Origin: Tunturiibacter gelidiferens | GTDB taxonomy: Bacteria > Acidobacteriota > Terriglobia > Terriglobales > Acidobacteriaceae | NCBI RefSeq assembly: GCF_014201335.1 | Contig: NZ_JACHEB010000007.1 | Coordinates: forward strand, 62,001 to 126,000 | DNA: 64,000 nucleotides | Reading direction: 5' to 3' | Shown here: one piece after another, positions 34,224 to 43,867 of the stretch | Layout of the letters: every line of letters starts with the position of its first letter | Numbering within the stretch: position 1 is the stretch's first letter | The notes under the pieces: generated by a model | Databases searched by the model: none | The model's input: only the letters and a program-made list of their open reading frames with translations | Told to the model about the DNA's origin: nothing | Translations under genes and position numbers: made by a program

Positions 34224-34263
34224 GAGGCCGGAGAGCAATCACTCTCCGGCCTCTTCTTTGTTT
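34224..34263 (+). terminator. Rho-independent terminator after the M16 gene
   Basis: Perfect 12-pair stem GAGGCCGGAGAG / CTCTCCGGCCTC (34224-34235 with 34242-34253), then TTCTTTGTTT. Confidence 0.88.
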
Positions 34264-34344
34264 CTATCTAATCCTTCAAAAACATGAGCGCAGCGAAGTC
34301 GAAGGGGAAGGATCCCTTATTTCGCTCAGATCATCTGCAACCGT

Positions 34345-35220
34345 CTAGGCCTTCCCCAGCACCTTCGCCATCGCCTCGCCAATCTCCGCCGGCGACTTAA
34401 CTACAGTAATTCCCGCTTCGGTCATCGCCTTCATCTTCTCCGCAGCCGTACCTTCGCCGCCAGAGATGATTGCGCCAGCATGCCCCATTCGTCGTCCCGG
34501 AGGAGCCGTCTGCCCCGCGATAAATCCAACCACGGGCTTCTTCACATGCTCCTTGATGTACTTCGCCGCAGCCTCTTCCGCCGAGCCGCCGATCTCACCG
34601 ATCATGATGATCGCCTCGGTCTCCGGATCCTCATTCAGCAGCTTCAACGCATCAATGTGAGTCGTCCCAATAATCGGATCGCCACCAATTCCAATCGCCG
34701 TAGACTGTCCGATCCCACGCGTCGTCAACTGGTACACCGCCTCATACGTCAGCGTTCCCGACTTCGAAACAATCCCCACCGAGCCTTCCTTATGAATTCG
34801 CCCCGGCATAATCCCAACCTTAGCCTTACCCGGAGAGATCACACCCGGACAGTTCGGCCCAATCAGCCGCGTCTTCGTTCCCTTCACAAACTCCCACGTC
34901 TTCACCATGTCGAGCACAGGAATCCCCTCGGTAATACAGATCACAAGAGGCACTCCCGCAGCAGCAGCCTCCAGAATCCCATCCGCAGCAAACGGCGGCG
35001 GCACAAAGATCACCGACACATTCGCGCCAGTCTCTTTCACCGCCTCTTCCACGGTGTTGAACACCGGCCAACCTTCGTGCGTGGTCCCACCCTTACCCGG
35101 CGTCACACCACCAACAACCTTCGTGCCGTACTCCGCGCAGCCCTTCGCGTGAAAAGTCCCCTCACGTCCCGTAATTCCCTGCACAATCAGCCGCGTATTC
35201 TTATCAACCAAAACCGCCAT
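34345..35220 (-). CDS. sucD: Succinate-CoA ligase alpha subunit SucD
   Basis: TCA-cycle enzyme subunit that binds CoA and carries the phosphorylated histidine. The 291-residue protein shows [44 protein letters not shown] and the phospho-histidine in [14 protein letters not shown]. Its ATG overlaps the sucC stop by one base (TAATG), so the two subunits are made in equal amounts by coupled translation. Confidence 0.97.
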   Translation of the reverse strand: MAVLVDKNTRLIVQGITGREGTFHAKGCAEYGTKVVGGVTPGKGGTTHEGWPVFNTVEEAVKETGANVSVIFVPPPFAADGILEAAAAGVPLVICITEGIPVLDMVKTWEFVKGTKTRLIGPNCPGVISPGKAKVGIMPGRIHKEGSVGIVSKSGTLTYEAVYQLTTRGIGQSTAIGIGGDPIIGTTHIDALKLLNEDPETEAIIMIGEIGGSAEEAAAKYIKEHVKKPVVGFIAGQTAPPGRRMGHAGAIISGGEGTAAEKMKAMTEAGITVVKSPAEIGEAMAKVLGKA

Positions 35221-36398
35221 TACTTGCCACCTTTCGCAGCAGCCACAGCAAGATCCGCCGCTTCCTTCATCGTCGTTCCCACCTGAAAGTTCAACCCCGA
35301 ATCAGCCAGAATCTTCCGGCCCTCTTCAACATTCGTTCCTTCGAGTCGCAGAATGATCGGTATCTTCACGCCCAGCTTTTTCGCGGCATTCACTACGCCC
35401 TGAGCCAGCACATCCACGCGCAAGATTCCGCCAAAGATGTTGATGAAGATCGCCTTCACATTCGGATCGCTCAGCAAGATCCCAAATGCATTCTCAATCT
35501 GTTCCTGATTCGCACCACCACCGACGTCGAGGAAGTTCGCCGCACTGCCACCCGCGTACTGAATGATGTCCATCGTCGCCATGGCAAGGCCCGCGCCGTT
35601 CACCATGCAGGCAATCGTTCCATCCAGCTTGATGTAATTCAGCGCAAACTTCGACGCCTCAACCTCCAGCGGATCTTCTTCCGCCAGATCACGAAGCTCC
35701 TTCAGATCCTTATGTCGGAACATCGCGTTATCGTCGAAGTTGATCTTGCAGTCGAGCGCCAGCAGCTTGTCGTCCTTCGTCGTAATAAAGGGATTGATCT
35801 CCATCAGCGTCGAATCCGTATCGATGAACGCCTTGTAGAGGCCCGTCATAAACTTCACGGCGTCGTTGATCTGCGTCGTCTTCAGCCCCAGCTTGAACGC
35901 CAGCTTCCTCGCCTGATACGGCGCGAACCCAACGGCCGGATCGATGTACTCCTTGTAGATCAGCTCCGGCGTAGCATGTGCGACCTCTTCAATCTCCATC
36001 CCACCCGACTGCGAGGCCATAAACACGACCTTCGCCGAAGCCCGGTCGAGCACCAACCCAAGATAAAGTTCGCGCTCAATCGCCGATCCTTCTTCAATCA
36101 GTAGCCGCTGAACCTTCTGCCCCGCAGGCCCCGTCTGATGCGTCACCAACTGCATCCCCAGGATTGCCTTCGCCGCCGCATTCGCCTCTTCAAGAGTCTT
36201 CGCAAGCTTCACGCCGCCGCCCTTGCCGCGTCCACCAGCATGGATCTGCGCCTTCACCACGACAACCTTATTCCCCGCGCCAAACAGGCTCTTCGCAGCA
36301 GTATCGGCCTGCTCCAGGGTTGTTGCCATCTCGCCGCCCGGAACCGGCACACTGTACTTCCGCAGAATCTCTTTAGCCTGATACTCGTGAATTTTCAT
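35220..36398 (-). CDS. sucC: Succinate-CoA ligase beta subunit SucC
   Basis: Nucleotide-binding subunit of succinyl-CoA synthetase, with an ATP-grasp N-terminal domain. The 392-residue protein starts [15 protein letters not shown] and contains [39 protein letters not shown] and the C-terminal [16 protein letters not shown]. It is the first gene of sucCD; no other TCA gene is adjacent. Confidence 0.97.
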   Translation of the reverse strand: MKIHEYQAKEILRKYSVPVPGGEMATTLEQADTAAKSLFGAGNKVVVVKAQIHAGGRGKGGGVKLAKTLEEANAAAKAILGMQLVTHQTGPAGQKVQRLLIEEGSAIERELYLGLVLDRASAKVVFMASQSGGMEIEEVAHATPELIYKEYIDPAVGFAPYQARKLAFKLGLKTTQINDAVKFMTGLYKAFIDTDSTLMEINPFITTKDDKLLALDCKINFDDNAMFRHKDLKELRDLAEEDPLEVEASKFALNYIKLDGTIACMVNGAGLAMATMDIIQYAGGSAANFLDVGGGANQEQIENAFGILLSDPNVKAIFINIFGGILRVDVLAQGVVNAAKKLGVKIPIILRLEGTNVEEGRKILADSGLNFQVGTTMKEAADLAVAAAKGGK

Positions 36399-36519
36399 AA
36401 GTTGTCTTCGGAATTTCGCCCTGCGCGAGAAGTGTAGCGGACTCCATCAACCACTCGCAATCCAAACTCGCACAACAGTGCGTTTACCGCACGGCGTTCA
36501 ACGTTGGGACGCAACGACT

Positions 36520-37458
36520 CTACCGCGCCGCATAGTATCCCGAACGAGTAGTAATCACCCCTCCACGAGTCGGACTATCCAACTTGATGCGATGGAACGA
36601 TCCATCTGCCTTCAGAGAGGAAGGCTTGTAAACAATGCGATATTGGCTCCGCTGGTCGCTCTCCATAATCCGAAGGTCATTCCATACCTCAGGCCCCGTC
36701 GCATCGAAGAAGATGCGCCCTCCGCTCTTCTTCACTAGCTCGTTCAGCGTCTTCTGCCCCTCCGCATGAAACGACTTCGCTTCATCGCTGAAGACATAAA
36801 TCGCCGTTCGCGCCTGTTGGCATATATCGATCACGTCCTCGAGTCGCGCATGGCTGGCGTTGTCTAATCCATCCGTGAAAAGAAGAATAAAATTGCCCGT
36901 AATCGCATCACGATCGCTCGTCCACTGATCTCTGCAAGCCTTGTAAAGAGAATCGAACAGCACCGTGCCTCCCAACCTGCTCTCGCGGTCAAACGCAATC
37001 GTCCACAGGCTCTCGGCCAGCAAAGCCGCATCGTTCGTCCAGCTCTGCTTCACCTTCGTTGCCGAATCAAAACGCATCACGAAGGCCTGATCGGTCTCCT
37101 TCCTCAATAATCTCGTTGCATACATCGCCGCAATGTCTTGATTGCGCCACAGCCCCTCCATCGATCTGCTTGTATCGAACAGAATGCCCGCCCGGATCGG
37201 CAGGTTTCGGAACGCCTGGAAAGATAGAATGCGATCCTGTCGCTTTCCATCATCCAACAGCCGCAGATCTTTCTCGGTCAGGTCCTCCATCGGCATCCCA
37301 TGAAAATCAGAGGCGTGAAACGTCAGGTTCACCTCGTCTACCGGAACCGACAGCGTATAACGACCAGCTTCATCCTGCGGCTTCTCCGCGCTCTGTGGCA
37401 CACGACTCCCCAGCGGCAGCAAAAGCAACAAGCCGAGTCTCAGAAGGCTGCTGAACAT
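36520..37458 (-). CDS. VWFA-related exported protein
   Basis: A 312-residue protein starting at 37458, where MFSSLLRLGLLLLLPLGS begins a signal peptide. A short beta domain (VNLTFHASDFHGMPMEDLTEKDLRLLDDGK) precedes a von Willebrand A domain with an intact metal-ion site: DTSRS, a threonine in GGTVLFDS, and an aspartate in FTDGLDN. This is the acidobacterial VWFA-related group, exported and of unknown role, probably in adhesion or protein assembly. The frame extends to 37551, but that region is not signal-like. Divergent from trpD. Confidence 0.85.
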   Translation of the reverse strand: MFSSLLRLGLLLLLPLGSRVPQSAEKPQDEAGRYTLSVPVDEVNLTFHASDFHGMPMEDLTEKDLRLLDDGKRQDRILSFQAFRNLPIRAGILFDTSRSMEGLWRNQDIAAMYATRLLRKETDQAFVMRFDSATKVKQSWTNDAALLAESLWTIAFDRESRLGGTVLFDSLYKACRDQWTSDRDAITGNFILLFTDGLDNASHARLEDVIDICQQARTAIYVFSDEAKSFHAEGQKTLNELVKKSGGRIFFDATGPEVWNDLRIMESDQRSQYRIVYKPSSLKADGSFHRIKLDSPTRGGVITTRSGYYAAR

Positions 37459-37569
37459 CGCCAAGTCAGAATAACTCTTGCACCTTCCCAAAACCTCAAC
37501 CAGTAAAACCATGCTAGGCCGATAACAACCCGTTCTATCCCACCACGCCACCTGCTACGCTTTAGAAAG

Positions 37570-38619
37570 ATGCCCCCGCAACCTCATCTCCAACAGATCA
37601 TCGAAGCCCGTTCCACTCTCACCCGCGAACAAGCCCGCGATTTGATGCGTCAGATCCTCGACGGCAAGCTCACGGACCTCGAGATCGCTGCCCTCCTCGG
37701 AGCACTCGCTGCCCGCGGCGAAACTGCCTCCGAGATCGCAGGCTTCGTCGACGCCATGCGCACCGCTGTCACCTCCATTCCGCTCACCGATCCAGAGCGG
37801 CGCAATCTGGTAGACACCTGCGGCACTGGTGGTGACGCGAGCGGCACCTTCAACATCTCCACTGCCGCGGCCCTCGTCGCAGCGGCCACAGGAACAAACC
37901 CTGGCGCGAATCTCATGGTCGCCAAACACGGCAATCGCGCCGTCACCTCGCAGACCGGCTCAGCCGACGTCCTCGAAGCCCTCGGCATCCCTGTCGACCT
38001 CAGCCCCGACGACGCCGCAACGAATCTACGCTCCCACCGCTTCGCCTTCCTTCACGCCCCCAGCCTTCATCCCGCGATGAAGGCCGTCATGCCGGTCCGC
38101 CGTGCCCTCGGAGTCCGCACCGTCTTCAACATCCTCGGCCCCCTCACCAACCCTGCTGGAGCCTCTGCGCAGGTGATGGGCGTCTACTCTGCTCACATGG
38201 TCCCCATCGTCGCCGAAGCCATGGCTCTCCTCGGCACCCGGCACGCCTTCGTCGTCCACGGCAGCACCTCCTACGAAAAGGGCCTCGACGAGATCTCCAT
38301 CAGCGGGCCTAGCCAACTCGCCGAAGTTTGTGCCGGAACCGTCACCATCACAACCATCACCCCCGAAGACTTCGGCCTCAAGCGCTCCCCTACGGACTCT
38401 CTCAGAGGCGGCGACGCGAAGGCCAACGCCGCCATCCTCACCGCCATCTTCTCCGGCGAACAAGGCCCCCGCCGCGACATAGTCCTGCTCAACGCGGCCG
38501 CCGTCCTTGTCGCCGCCGACCTCGCACTCGACCTTCCGAACGGCATAGCCCTGGCCGCCAAAACCATCGACTCCGGAGCCGTCATCAAACTCATCGCCAA
38601 CCTGAGCACTAAATCCTGA
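37570..38619 (+). CDS. trpD: Anthranilate phosphoribosyltransferase TrpD
   Basis: Second step of tryptophan synthesis, joining PRPP and anthranilate. The 349-residue protein has DTCGTGGDASGTFNIST (PRPP site), KHGNRAVTSQTGSADVLEALG and VRRALGVRTVFNILGPLTNPA. No other trp gene lies next to it. It is followed by the mutarotase-like gene after 18 bases, which may be cotranscribed. Confidence 0.96.
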   Translation: MPPQPHLQQIIEARSTLTREQARDLMRQILDGKLTDLEIAALLGALAARGETASEIAGFVDAMRTAVTSIPLTDPERRNLVDTCGTGGDASGTFNISTAAALVAAATGTNPGANLMVAKHGNRAVTSQTGSADVLEALGIPVDLSPDDAATNLRSHRFAFLHAPSLHPAMKAVMPVRRALGVRTVFNILGPLTNPAGASAQVMGVYSAHMVPIVAEAMALLGTRHAFVVHGSTSYEKGLDEISISGPSQLAEVCAGTVTITTITPEDFGLKRSPTDSLRGGDAKANAAILTAIFSGEQGPRRDIVLLNAAAVLVAADLALDLPNGIALAAKTIDSGAVIKLIANLSTKS

Positions 38620-38637
38620 ACGCGCAGTGGAGCAGAC

Positions 38638-38979
38638 ATGACCAGTAAACAGAATGGAAAGCAGCGAGTCTGTTTCATGCTTCAGGTCAAACCCGACCGC
38701 CTCGAAGAGTACCGTCTCCGCCATGCAGCGGTCTGGCCCGACATGATTGAGGCCCTGCAACGCACCGGCTGGCACAACTACTCCCTCTTCCTCACCCCTC
38801 GCGGAGAGCTCATCGGCTACCTCGAAACCGACAACTTCCAGCTCGCTCAAAAACAGATGCGCGACGAGCCAGTCAATGCGCGCTGGCAGTCCGAAATGAA
38901 GGACTTCTTCGTCGAAACTGACGGCAAAGATCCCGACCAACTCATGTCGCCCCTCGACGAGGTCTTCCACATCGACTAA
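38638..38979 (+). CDS. L-rhamnose mutarotase-like protein
   Basis: A 113-residue dimeric alpha/beta-barrel-type protein of the RhaM family, interconverting L-rhamnose anomers. Diagnostic residues are in FMLQVKPDRLEEYRLRHAAVWPDMIEAL, NYSLFL and the tryptophan-bearing NARWQSEMKDFF. No other rhamnose genes lie nearby. It follows trpD closely, an arrangement with no obvious metabolic logic. Confidence 0.85.
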   Translation: MTSKQNGKQRVCFMLQVKPDRLEEYRLRHAAVWPDMIEALQRTGWHNYSLFLTPRGELIGYLETDNFQLAQKQMRDEPVNARWQSEMKDFFVETDGKDPDQLMSPLDEVFHID

Positions 38980-39053
38980 CGGCAGCCGATCAACCGGAAC
39001 CAAACCCACTCCCGCCTCGTACCTTATCTCAGCAGTCAGGAGCTCTCTTCACC

Positions 39054-39413
39054 ATGTCGACCTACCCGCCGCCTTCCTCTTCCATCAACCCCGCCTTCGT
39101 CACCTCGGCGCTCGAACTTCCCGGCTTCCGCATCGTCCAGAACGTCGGCATCGTCCGCGGCATCGTCGTCCGATCGCGCAACGTCCTTGCCACTATCGGC
39201 GCAGGCCTCCAGACCATCGTCGGCGGCGACATCACTCTGTTCACCGAGCTCTGCGAAAAGACTCGTCAGGACTCATTCGCCATGATGACGCTCCACGCCG
39301 CACAGCTCGGCGCCAACGCCGTCATCGCCTTCCGCTACGATGCCAACGAGCTCATGAACGGAGTCACCGAGGTGCTCGCTTACGGCACCGCGGTCGTCGT
39401 CGAAAAGCAGTAA
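39054..39413 (+). CDS. YbjQ/DUF74-family protein
   Basis: A 119-residue protein of the YbjQ (heavy-metal-binding-like) family. The pattern VGIVRGIVVRSRNVLATIGAGLQTIVGGDI followed by MMTLHAAQLGANAVIAFRYD is characteristic. Family members form pentameric rings; their role is unclear. The predicted product is soluble and cytoplasmic. It is convergent with the methyltransferase gene. Confidence 0.85.
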   Translation: MSTYPPPSSSINPAFVTSALELPGFRIVQNVGIVRGIVVRSRNVLATIGAGLQTIVGGDITLFTELCEKTRQDSFAMMTLHAAQLGANAVIAFRYDANELMNGVTEVLAYGTAVVVEKQ

Positions 39414-39430
39414 CGCAATCAAAGCCTCCC

Positions 39431-40522
39431 CTAAGCACGCGTTTCGAAAACCATATTGAACGGCGTCTCTGCAGCTTTGCGGAAGTGCGTGAACCCGCCC
39501 TTTCGCACCACGTCCTCAATCCTCGCCGGACCCGCCTGCGCACCCAGGCCAAGCCCAACCTCCTGCGAAAGCGAACAAGGCACACAGATCGTCGAAGAAG
39601 CAGAATAATAGATCCGGCCCACGGGATTATGGTTTGCCGCAGTATCGTCATTGGCAAACGGCTCAACAATCATCCACGTCCCGCCCTCTGCCAGAGTTGT
39701 CTTCACATACTTCGCGGCTCCCACTGGGTCTCCCATATCGTGCAGGCAATCGAAGAAGGCCACAAAATCGTAGTTCTTTCCTGAAAACGCCTTCGCTGGC
39801 GCCACTTGAAACGTCACGCGATCCTCGACTCCAGCAGCCTTCGCCTTCTCGCGTGCCTTTTCAATCGAGGGACTGTGATAGTCGAACCCAAAGAACTTCG
39901 ACGCCGGATACGACTTCGCCATCAGCAGCGTCGACGCTCCATGTCCGCAGCCGATATCTGCAACACGGGCACCGGCCATCAGCTTCGCCTCCACTCCTTC
40001 GAGTGCCGGAATCCAGTTTGAGACGAGGTTCGCAAGATAGGTCGGTCGAAAAAACCGCTCACACCCTTCAAACAGCCCCTTCTCATGTTCATGCCAGCCC
40101 ATTCCGTTACCGGTCCGGTAGATCTCCGTCAGCTTCTCTTCATCCTTCATCACCGAAGCCAGCAGATGATAGAACCCCGGCAGATGCACCGGCGTATCAT
40201 CAAGCGCCATCACCATCGCCTGCTCCGGAGTTAGAAAAAACGCTCCCTTCGCCGCGTCATACTCCACCAGGCGCCCGGCTGCATTTGCATTCAGCCACTC
40301 GCGCACATAGCGTTCCGCGGTCCCGGTCTTCTTCGCCAACTCCGCCGGAGTCACCGGAACTCCATCCCCCATCGCACGATAGAGGCCAAGCCTGTCGCCG
40401 ATCACGATCAGAGGTGCCTGCATCGCCGCACCCATATCCTGAACGACACGACCCAACAACGCATTCAGCGCATCGGGATTGATGGTCCGCCCCTGTGGAG
40501 CGGCCTGTGGTGTTGTAGACAT
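39431..40522 (-). CDS. Class I SAM-dependent methyltransferase with winged-helix N-terminal domain
   Basis: A 363-residue protein. The start at 40522 has AGGAG 8 bases upstream; the frame's extension to 40720 is unsupported. Residues about 15-110 form a dimerisation/winged-helix domain (GLYRAMGDGVPVTPAELAKKTG, ERYVREWLNANAAG). Residues about 170-290 are the Rossmann methyltransferase core with VADIGCGHGASTLLMA and DCLHDMGDP. This layout is like Rv2258c and O-methyltransferases of secondary metabolism. No biosynthetic cluster is nearby, so the substrate is unknown. Confidence 0.88.
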   Translation of the reverse strand: MSTTPQAAPQGRTINPDALNALLGRVVQDMGAAMQAPLIVIGDRLGLYRAMGDGVPVTPAELAKKTGTAERYVREWLNANAAGRLVEYDAAKGAFFLTPEQAMVMALDDTPVHLPGFYHLLASVMKDEEKLTEIYRTGNGMGWHEHEKGLFEGCERFFRPTYLANLVSNWIPALEGVEAKLMAGARVADIGCGHGASTLLMAKSYPASKFFGFDYHSPSIEKAREKAKAAGVEDRVTFQVAPAKAFSGKNYDFVAFFDCLHDMGDPVGAAKYVKTTLAEGGTWMIVEPFANDDTAANHNPVGRIYYSASSTICVPCSLSQEVGLGLGAQAGPARIEDVVRKGGFTHFRKAAETPFNMVFETRA

Positions 40523-40761
40523 CGCAAATCTCCTCGGAAAAAAGTGATCCGGGATCGCGGTAACGTCCTTGAATGTGTAGGATCTCTTGATTAGCCACAC
40601 GTACCGGCACGTTACGTCGCGCAGATCCTCGGGGCCCATCAACTGCCGACGAGCATACGCGCCGCAAACTCCAAAGGTCAACGCGCAAACCCTCCCGCTC
40701 CCTAGCACCCCTGTAATCAATCTCTTGTGTATATACTCGACTTCAAATTCAAGGAGGCTTC

Positions 40762-41154
40762 ATGGCCCGAGTCACCGGCATTGGCGGCGTCTTCCTTCGC
40801 GCACGCGACCCTAAATCCCTCTCAGCCTGGTACGTCAAACACCTGGGCATCACCCTATCCGAATACGGCGGAGCCACCTTTCTCTGGTCCGACGAGGTCC
40901 CCGCCACCACCGGCATGACCACCTGGTCCCTCTTCCCCGAAAACACCAAAAACTTCGGCCCGGGCAATGAAAAAGGCTCGCAGCAAGCCATGATCAACTA
41001 CCGCGTCGACAACCTCGACGAGCTCCTCGCCCAGCTTGCAGCCGGAAACATCCCCATCGACCCCGACCGCCAAAGCGCCGACTACGGCCACTTCGCCTGG
41101 ATCACCGATCCCGAAGGCAACCGCATCGAACTCTGGCAGCCCCTCGCTGACTAG
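40762..41154 (+). CDS. VOC-family protein (glyoxalase/bleomycin resistance-like)
   Basis: A 130-residue vicinal-oxygen-chelate protein. GVFLRARDPKSLSAWYVKHLGI opens a beta-alpha-beta-beta-beta unit, and GHFAWITDPEGNRIELWQP closes the second; the glutamate of IELW is the usual metal ligand. AAGGAGGC precedes the start at about 8 bases. Role (enzyme or binding protein) is not readable. It is 23 bases upstream of a second VOC gene. Confidence 0.88.
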   Translation: MARVTGIGGVFLRARDPKSLSAWYVKHLGITLSEYGGATFLWSDEVPATTGMTTWSLFPENTKNFGPGNEKGSQQAMINYRVDNLDELLAQLAAGNIPIDPDRQSADYGHFAWITDPEGNRIELWQPLAD

Positions 41155-41177
41155 TCATCTCTCCGAAAGGAAATCTC

Positions 41178-41636
41178 ATGCCAACTCTCGAGTCAGAAGC
41201 CGAAAAGAGCACCCTCAACATCAAGCAGGCCGTCCCTTTCTTCCGGGTCTGGGACATCGAGGCATCCCTCCGCTTCTACGTCGACGGCCTCGGCTACACC
41301 AAGACCAAAGAGTGGATCGACAACGGAAAGCTTCGCTGGTGCTGGCTCGAACTGGACGGCGCCGCCCACATGCTCCAGGAATACGAGCCAGGCAAAGCCC
41401 CTTCAACCACACGCGGCGAAGGCGTCTCCATCTGCTTCCAGTGCAACGACGCTCTAGCCATCTATCACCATGCCATCGCCCGAGGCCTTCACCCTCAACG
41501 CCCCTTCGTCGGCAACGCCATGTGGGTCGTCATCCTCACGGACCCCGACGGTTACAAATTAGACTTCGAGAGCTCCACCGACGCCCCCGAAGAATCCATC
41601 TACCAAGATCAGCACGCATCAGCCGTATCCAGATAA
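41178..41636 (+). CDS. VOC-family protein (bleomycin resistance-like)
   Basis: A 152-residue member of the same superfamily but only distantly like its neighbour. VPFFRVWDIEASLRFYVDGLGY and VVILTDPDGYKLDFESS mark the two halves, with the metal glutamate in DFES. AGGAAA lies before the start. Probably cotranscribed with the preceding VOC gene. A bidirectional terminator follows. Confidence 0.85.
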   Translation: MPTLESEAEKSTLNIKQAVPFFRVWDIEASLRFYVDGLGYTKTKEWIDNGKLRWCWLELDGAAHMLQEYEPGKAPSTTRGEGVSICFQCNDALAIYHHAIARGLHPQRPFVGNAMWVVILTDPDGYKLDFESSTDAPEESIYQDQHASAVSR

Positions 41637-41670
41637 AAAAGAGGCTGGCGCCCATGGAGAACGCCAGCCT
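41634..41670. terminator. Bidirectional terminator between VOC and S53 genes
   Basis: Stem AGGCTGGCG / CGCCAGCCT (41642-41650 with 41662-41670). An A-run at about 41635-41640 gives a strong T-run on the minus strand for the S53 gene that ends at 41696. The plus side has only TTTGC. Confidence 0.85.
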
Positions 41671-41695
41671 TTGCACCTCGTCACAACTTCGCAGT

Positions 41696-43576
41696 TTAGT
41701 GTTTGAGGCCGTTCAGCAGCTTGTTTGCGTCGAGCACTCCCAATCCCGCCGCATTGTCATAGCCAAAGTCGGCTTTGTAGCCCCAGTTGTCGCCGCCCCT
41801 GATATCCGTCGTAGCGCTCTCGCCAAGACGGTAAAGAGCCGGATTGAGCTGCCCAACGCGATGGCCCAAACCCTCGACGAACAGCGCCGTAACGCCGTTC
41901 AGCTGCGGTGCCACAAAGCTGGTGCCGCCTTCGAAGTCAGTGAGCTCGTCCTCCTCGATAAACTGATAGCCGCTCTCGGGGTCTGCGTTGGCTGAAAGAT
42001 CAGGCATGTTGCGACCCAGGAAAAACGGCGGCAGCACGGTCTGCAGCACCAACCCCGAACCGGTGTTCTCTTTGAATGTCTGCCCTGGCTTGGTCAAGGT
42101 AATGCCAGGGGTGAACTGGTACGTAGGCAGCGGCCAGTAGGAGCTGACCCCACCGCCATCACCCACAGAGAACACATCCGCCACAGAAATGTCCGCCGCA
42201 TGTCCCTGCTCAGCGGCCTGGGTTGAGATGTAGTCCCATCCCCACGCCTGCTCATGTTTCACAGTCAACACAACGCCGTCACTCAGCGAGAACGAGAAAG
42301 GAAGCGTGGTGCCTCCCGCCGCCGTTACCAGCGGATCGCTTGCCGGATGGTCGACAGCGTAAGGTGAGTTGCAGAGAGGATCTTCCTCCGTAGCAGGAGG
42401 ACCCGTCACCGGGCACCCGCGAACCGTATCAAAGGCGCCCGAGTCGCCGGTGGCTACAAAGAGAGTCTGCCCCTGCAAGGCCATCTCCAGGAAGGCTGCG
42501 TGAAAAGCCTGCAGCATCCAGGTCTCTGATGCGGTATGGGTCGCGATGTCGTAGAAGTAGTCCAGCTCCGGTTGGCCCCAGCTGGTCGAAACGGTATCTG
42601 CAATGTTCTCAGAAGCCGCTGCCTCGAACCCATTGATGAAGTTCGCGTTGGTGATGTTCGGAGCGATATAGACGCGGACATTTGCGTTAGGCGCAAGAGC
42701 TCCAGACTCCTCTACATCGATGTCGGTCTCACCCTCACCATCCAGATTGTTGGTCGAAGCGGTCACGCCGCCGTCAACGTTCACCTTGGTAATTCGCGAC
42801 TGCGAGACCTTAAGCCCAATCAGTTTCCAGAAGAGATACGCATCGGCAGGTTTGAAGTCGTTGAGCGTCACGATTCCGATCGTGGTCCCACGTCCGCTGA
42901 TGCCGCGCGCATAGATTGGGTTGACGTTGTAAAAGTTTGCGAAGTCTGCAGGGAGGTAATCGCCGGGCGAGCCACCGGTGAGCGCGCTAGGTACAGCCTG
43001 TGGCTTTACGCTATGTCCAACCGCCGGAGTGAGGTGCATCGGATGCGCATGAGACACCGTATTGATGCCACCGACGCCGAGGATCAAGCCCTGCAAGGAA
43101 GAAGGCAGCGTCACCGGAGTCGTCGAAGCCGTTCCTGTGCGGCCTTTGACCGTGAAGGTCTTCAGGTTCAGACCCAACACACTCGCGGCGTTCGTGGTCG
43201 GGCTTATGGCCTCAATCGCGAGATGGTTTGGATAGACATATTGAATTGTGAATCCCATGCCTTTGAGAGCCCGCTCTACCTTTTCGATCTGCGCATCGCT
43301 CGGAGCATATCGGTTCACAAACTGCGAAACACTGAGAAACTGGTGATAGCTCCGGCTGGAGGGATTCTGTAACTCAGCAGCAGCCTCCTCCGCCTCGCGC
43401 GCATTGTTGAGGGGCAGGTAAAAGGTCACCGCAAGCTCGTTGCCGATCGAGACATCCGATGTCTTGACGGTATTACTGGTTGTTTGTCCGCTTGCCGATA
43501 GGGGCAGCAGAGAAATTCCTACCGCCGTAAGGCAGAAAGATTGCACCATCGCGGTGCGAAGAGAACGTAGCGTCAT
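41696..43576 (-). CDS. Secreted S53 (kumamolisin/sedolisin) protease, first of a tandem pair
   Basis: A 626-residue exported, acid-type serine-carboxyl peptidase. The start at 43576 opens a signal peptide (to about residue 31, LPLSASGQ) and follows a GAGG site. A pro-domain (about 35-195) carries YHQFLSVSQFVNRYAPSD. The catalytic residues are visible: Glu/Asp in GETDIDVE, the oxyanion Asp in VATGDSGA and the serine in GGTSFVAP. The C-terminal part ends with a DNAAGLG calcium-type segment. Its promoter and 128-base leader are homologous to those of the second S53 gene upstream (43868-45955). The in-frame extension to 43801 is leader sequence. Confidence 0.92.
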   Translation of the reverse strand: MTLRSLRTAMVQSFCLTAVGISLLPLSASGQTTSNTVKTSDVSIGNELAVTFYLPLNNAREAEEAAAELQNPSSRSYHQFLSVSQFVNRYAPSDAQIEKVERALKGMGFTIQYVYPNHLAIEAISPTTNAASVLGLNLKTFTVKGRTGTASTTPVTLPSSLQGLILGVGGINTVSHAHPMHLTPAVGHSVKPQAVPSALTGGSPGDYLPADFANFYNVNPIYARGISGRGTTIGIVTLNDFKPADAYLFWKLIGLKVSQSRITKVNVDGGVTASTNNLDGEGETDIDVEESGALAPNANVRVYIAPNITNANFINGFEAAASENIADTVSTSWGQPELDYFYDIATHTASETWMLQAFHAAFLEMALQGQTLFVATGDSGAFDTVRGCPVTGPPATEEDPLCNSPYAVDHPASDPLVTAAGGTTLPFSFSLSDGVVLTVKHEQAWGWDYISTQAAEQGHAADISVADVFSVGDGGGVSSYWPLPTYQFTPGITLTKPGQTFKENTGSGLVLQTVLPPFFLGRNMPDLSANADPESGYQFIEEDELTDFEGGTSFVAPQLNGVTALFVEGLGHRVGQLNPALYRLGESATTDIRGGDNWGYKADFGYDNAAGLGVLDANKLLNGLKH

Positions 43577-43695
43577 TGAAATAGCCTCACTAAATTGGTT
43601 TGCGTGTCTGAATCGTTTGCATGAGACGAGAAGACGTACAACGATCGTGGGATTGCTAGAGCTGGCTCTTGATGCAAGGTTCCGTCGGTGGATGG
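43577..43695 (-). promoter_or_regulatory. Conserved leader of the first S53 gene
   Basis: From the -10 box to the ATG is 128 bases, exactly as in the second S53 gene (45953-46080). Without gaps the two share blocks such as TAAATTGGTTTG, GAATCG, CAACGA and TCGGTGGA (plus-strand reading). Possibly a regulatory RNA leader. Confidence 0.55.
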
Positions 43696-43725
43696 ATACT
43701 ACGGTCGTCCCGGCGTTCAGGTCAA
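43696..43725 (-). promoter_or_regulatory. Promoter of the first S53 gene
   Basis: On the minus strand: -35 TTGACC (43720-43725), an 18-base spacer and -10 TAGTAT (43696-43701). The same two hexamers and spacer occur before the second S53 gene, which supports function. Confidence 0.65.
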
Positions 43726-43803
43726 GCGTCAAGATGATTTTTGCGTGAAGCAACAATAAAGTTCCGTGATTTGCACATTTTCTGTCTCTGTCAGGCCCCA
43801 TAT

Positions 43804-43836
43804 AAAAAGGGCAGGCGCTCTAATGAACGCCTGCCC
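43804..43836 (-). terminator. Terminator of the second S53 gene
   Basis: Stem GGGCAGGCG / CGCCTGCCC (43809-43817 with 43828-43836). On the minus strand it is followed by TTTTTAT. It separates the two S53 transcripts. Confidence 0.85.
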
Positions 43837-43867
43837 CTAATGCAACCGCAGTAGCTTTCAGAATCCC

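Noticed and set aside
38026..39009. 327-codon frame antisense to trpD and the mutarotase gene
   Set aside because: Spans two recognised genes in antisense.
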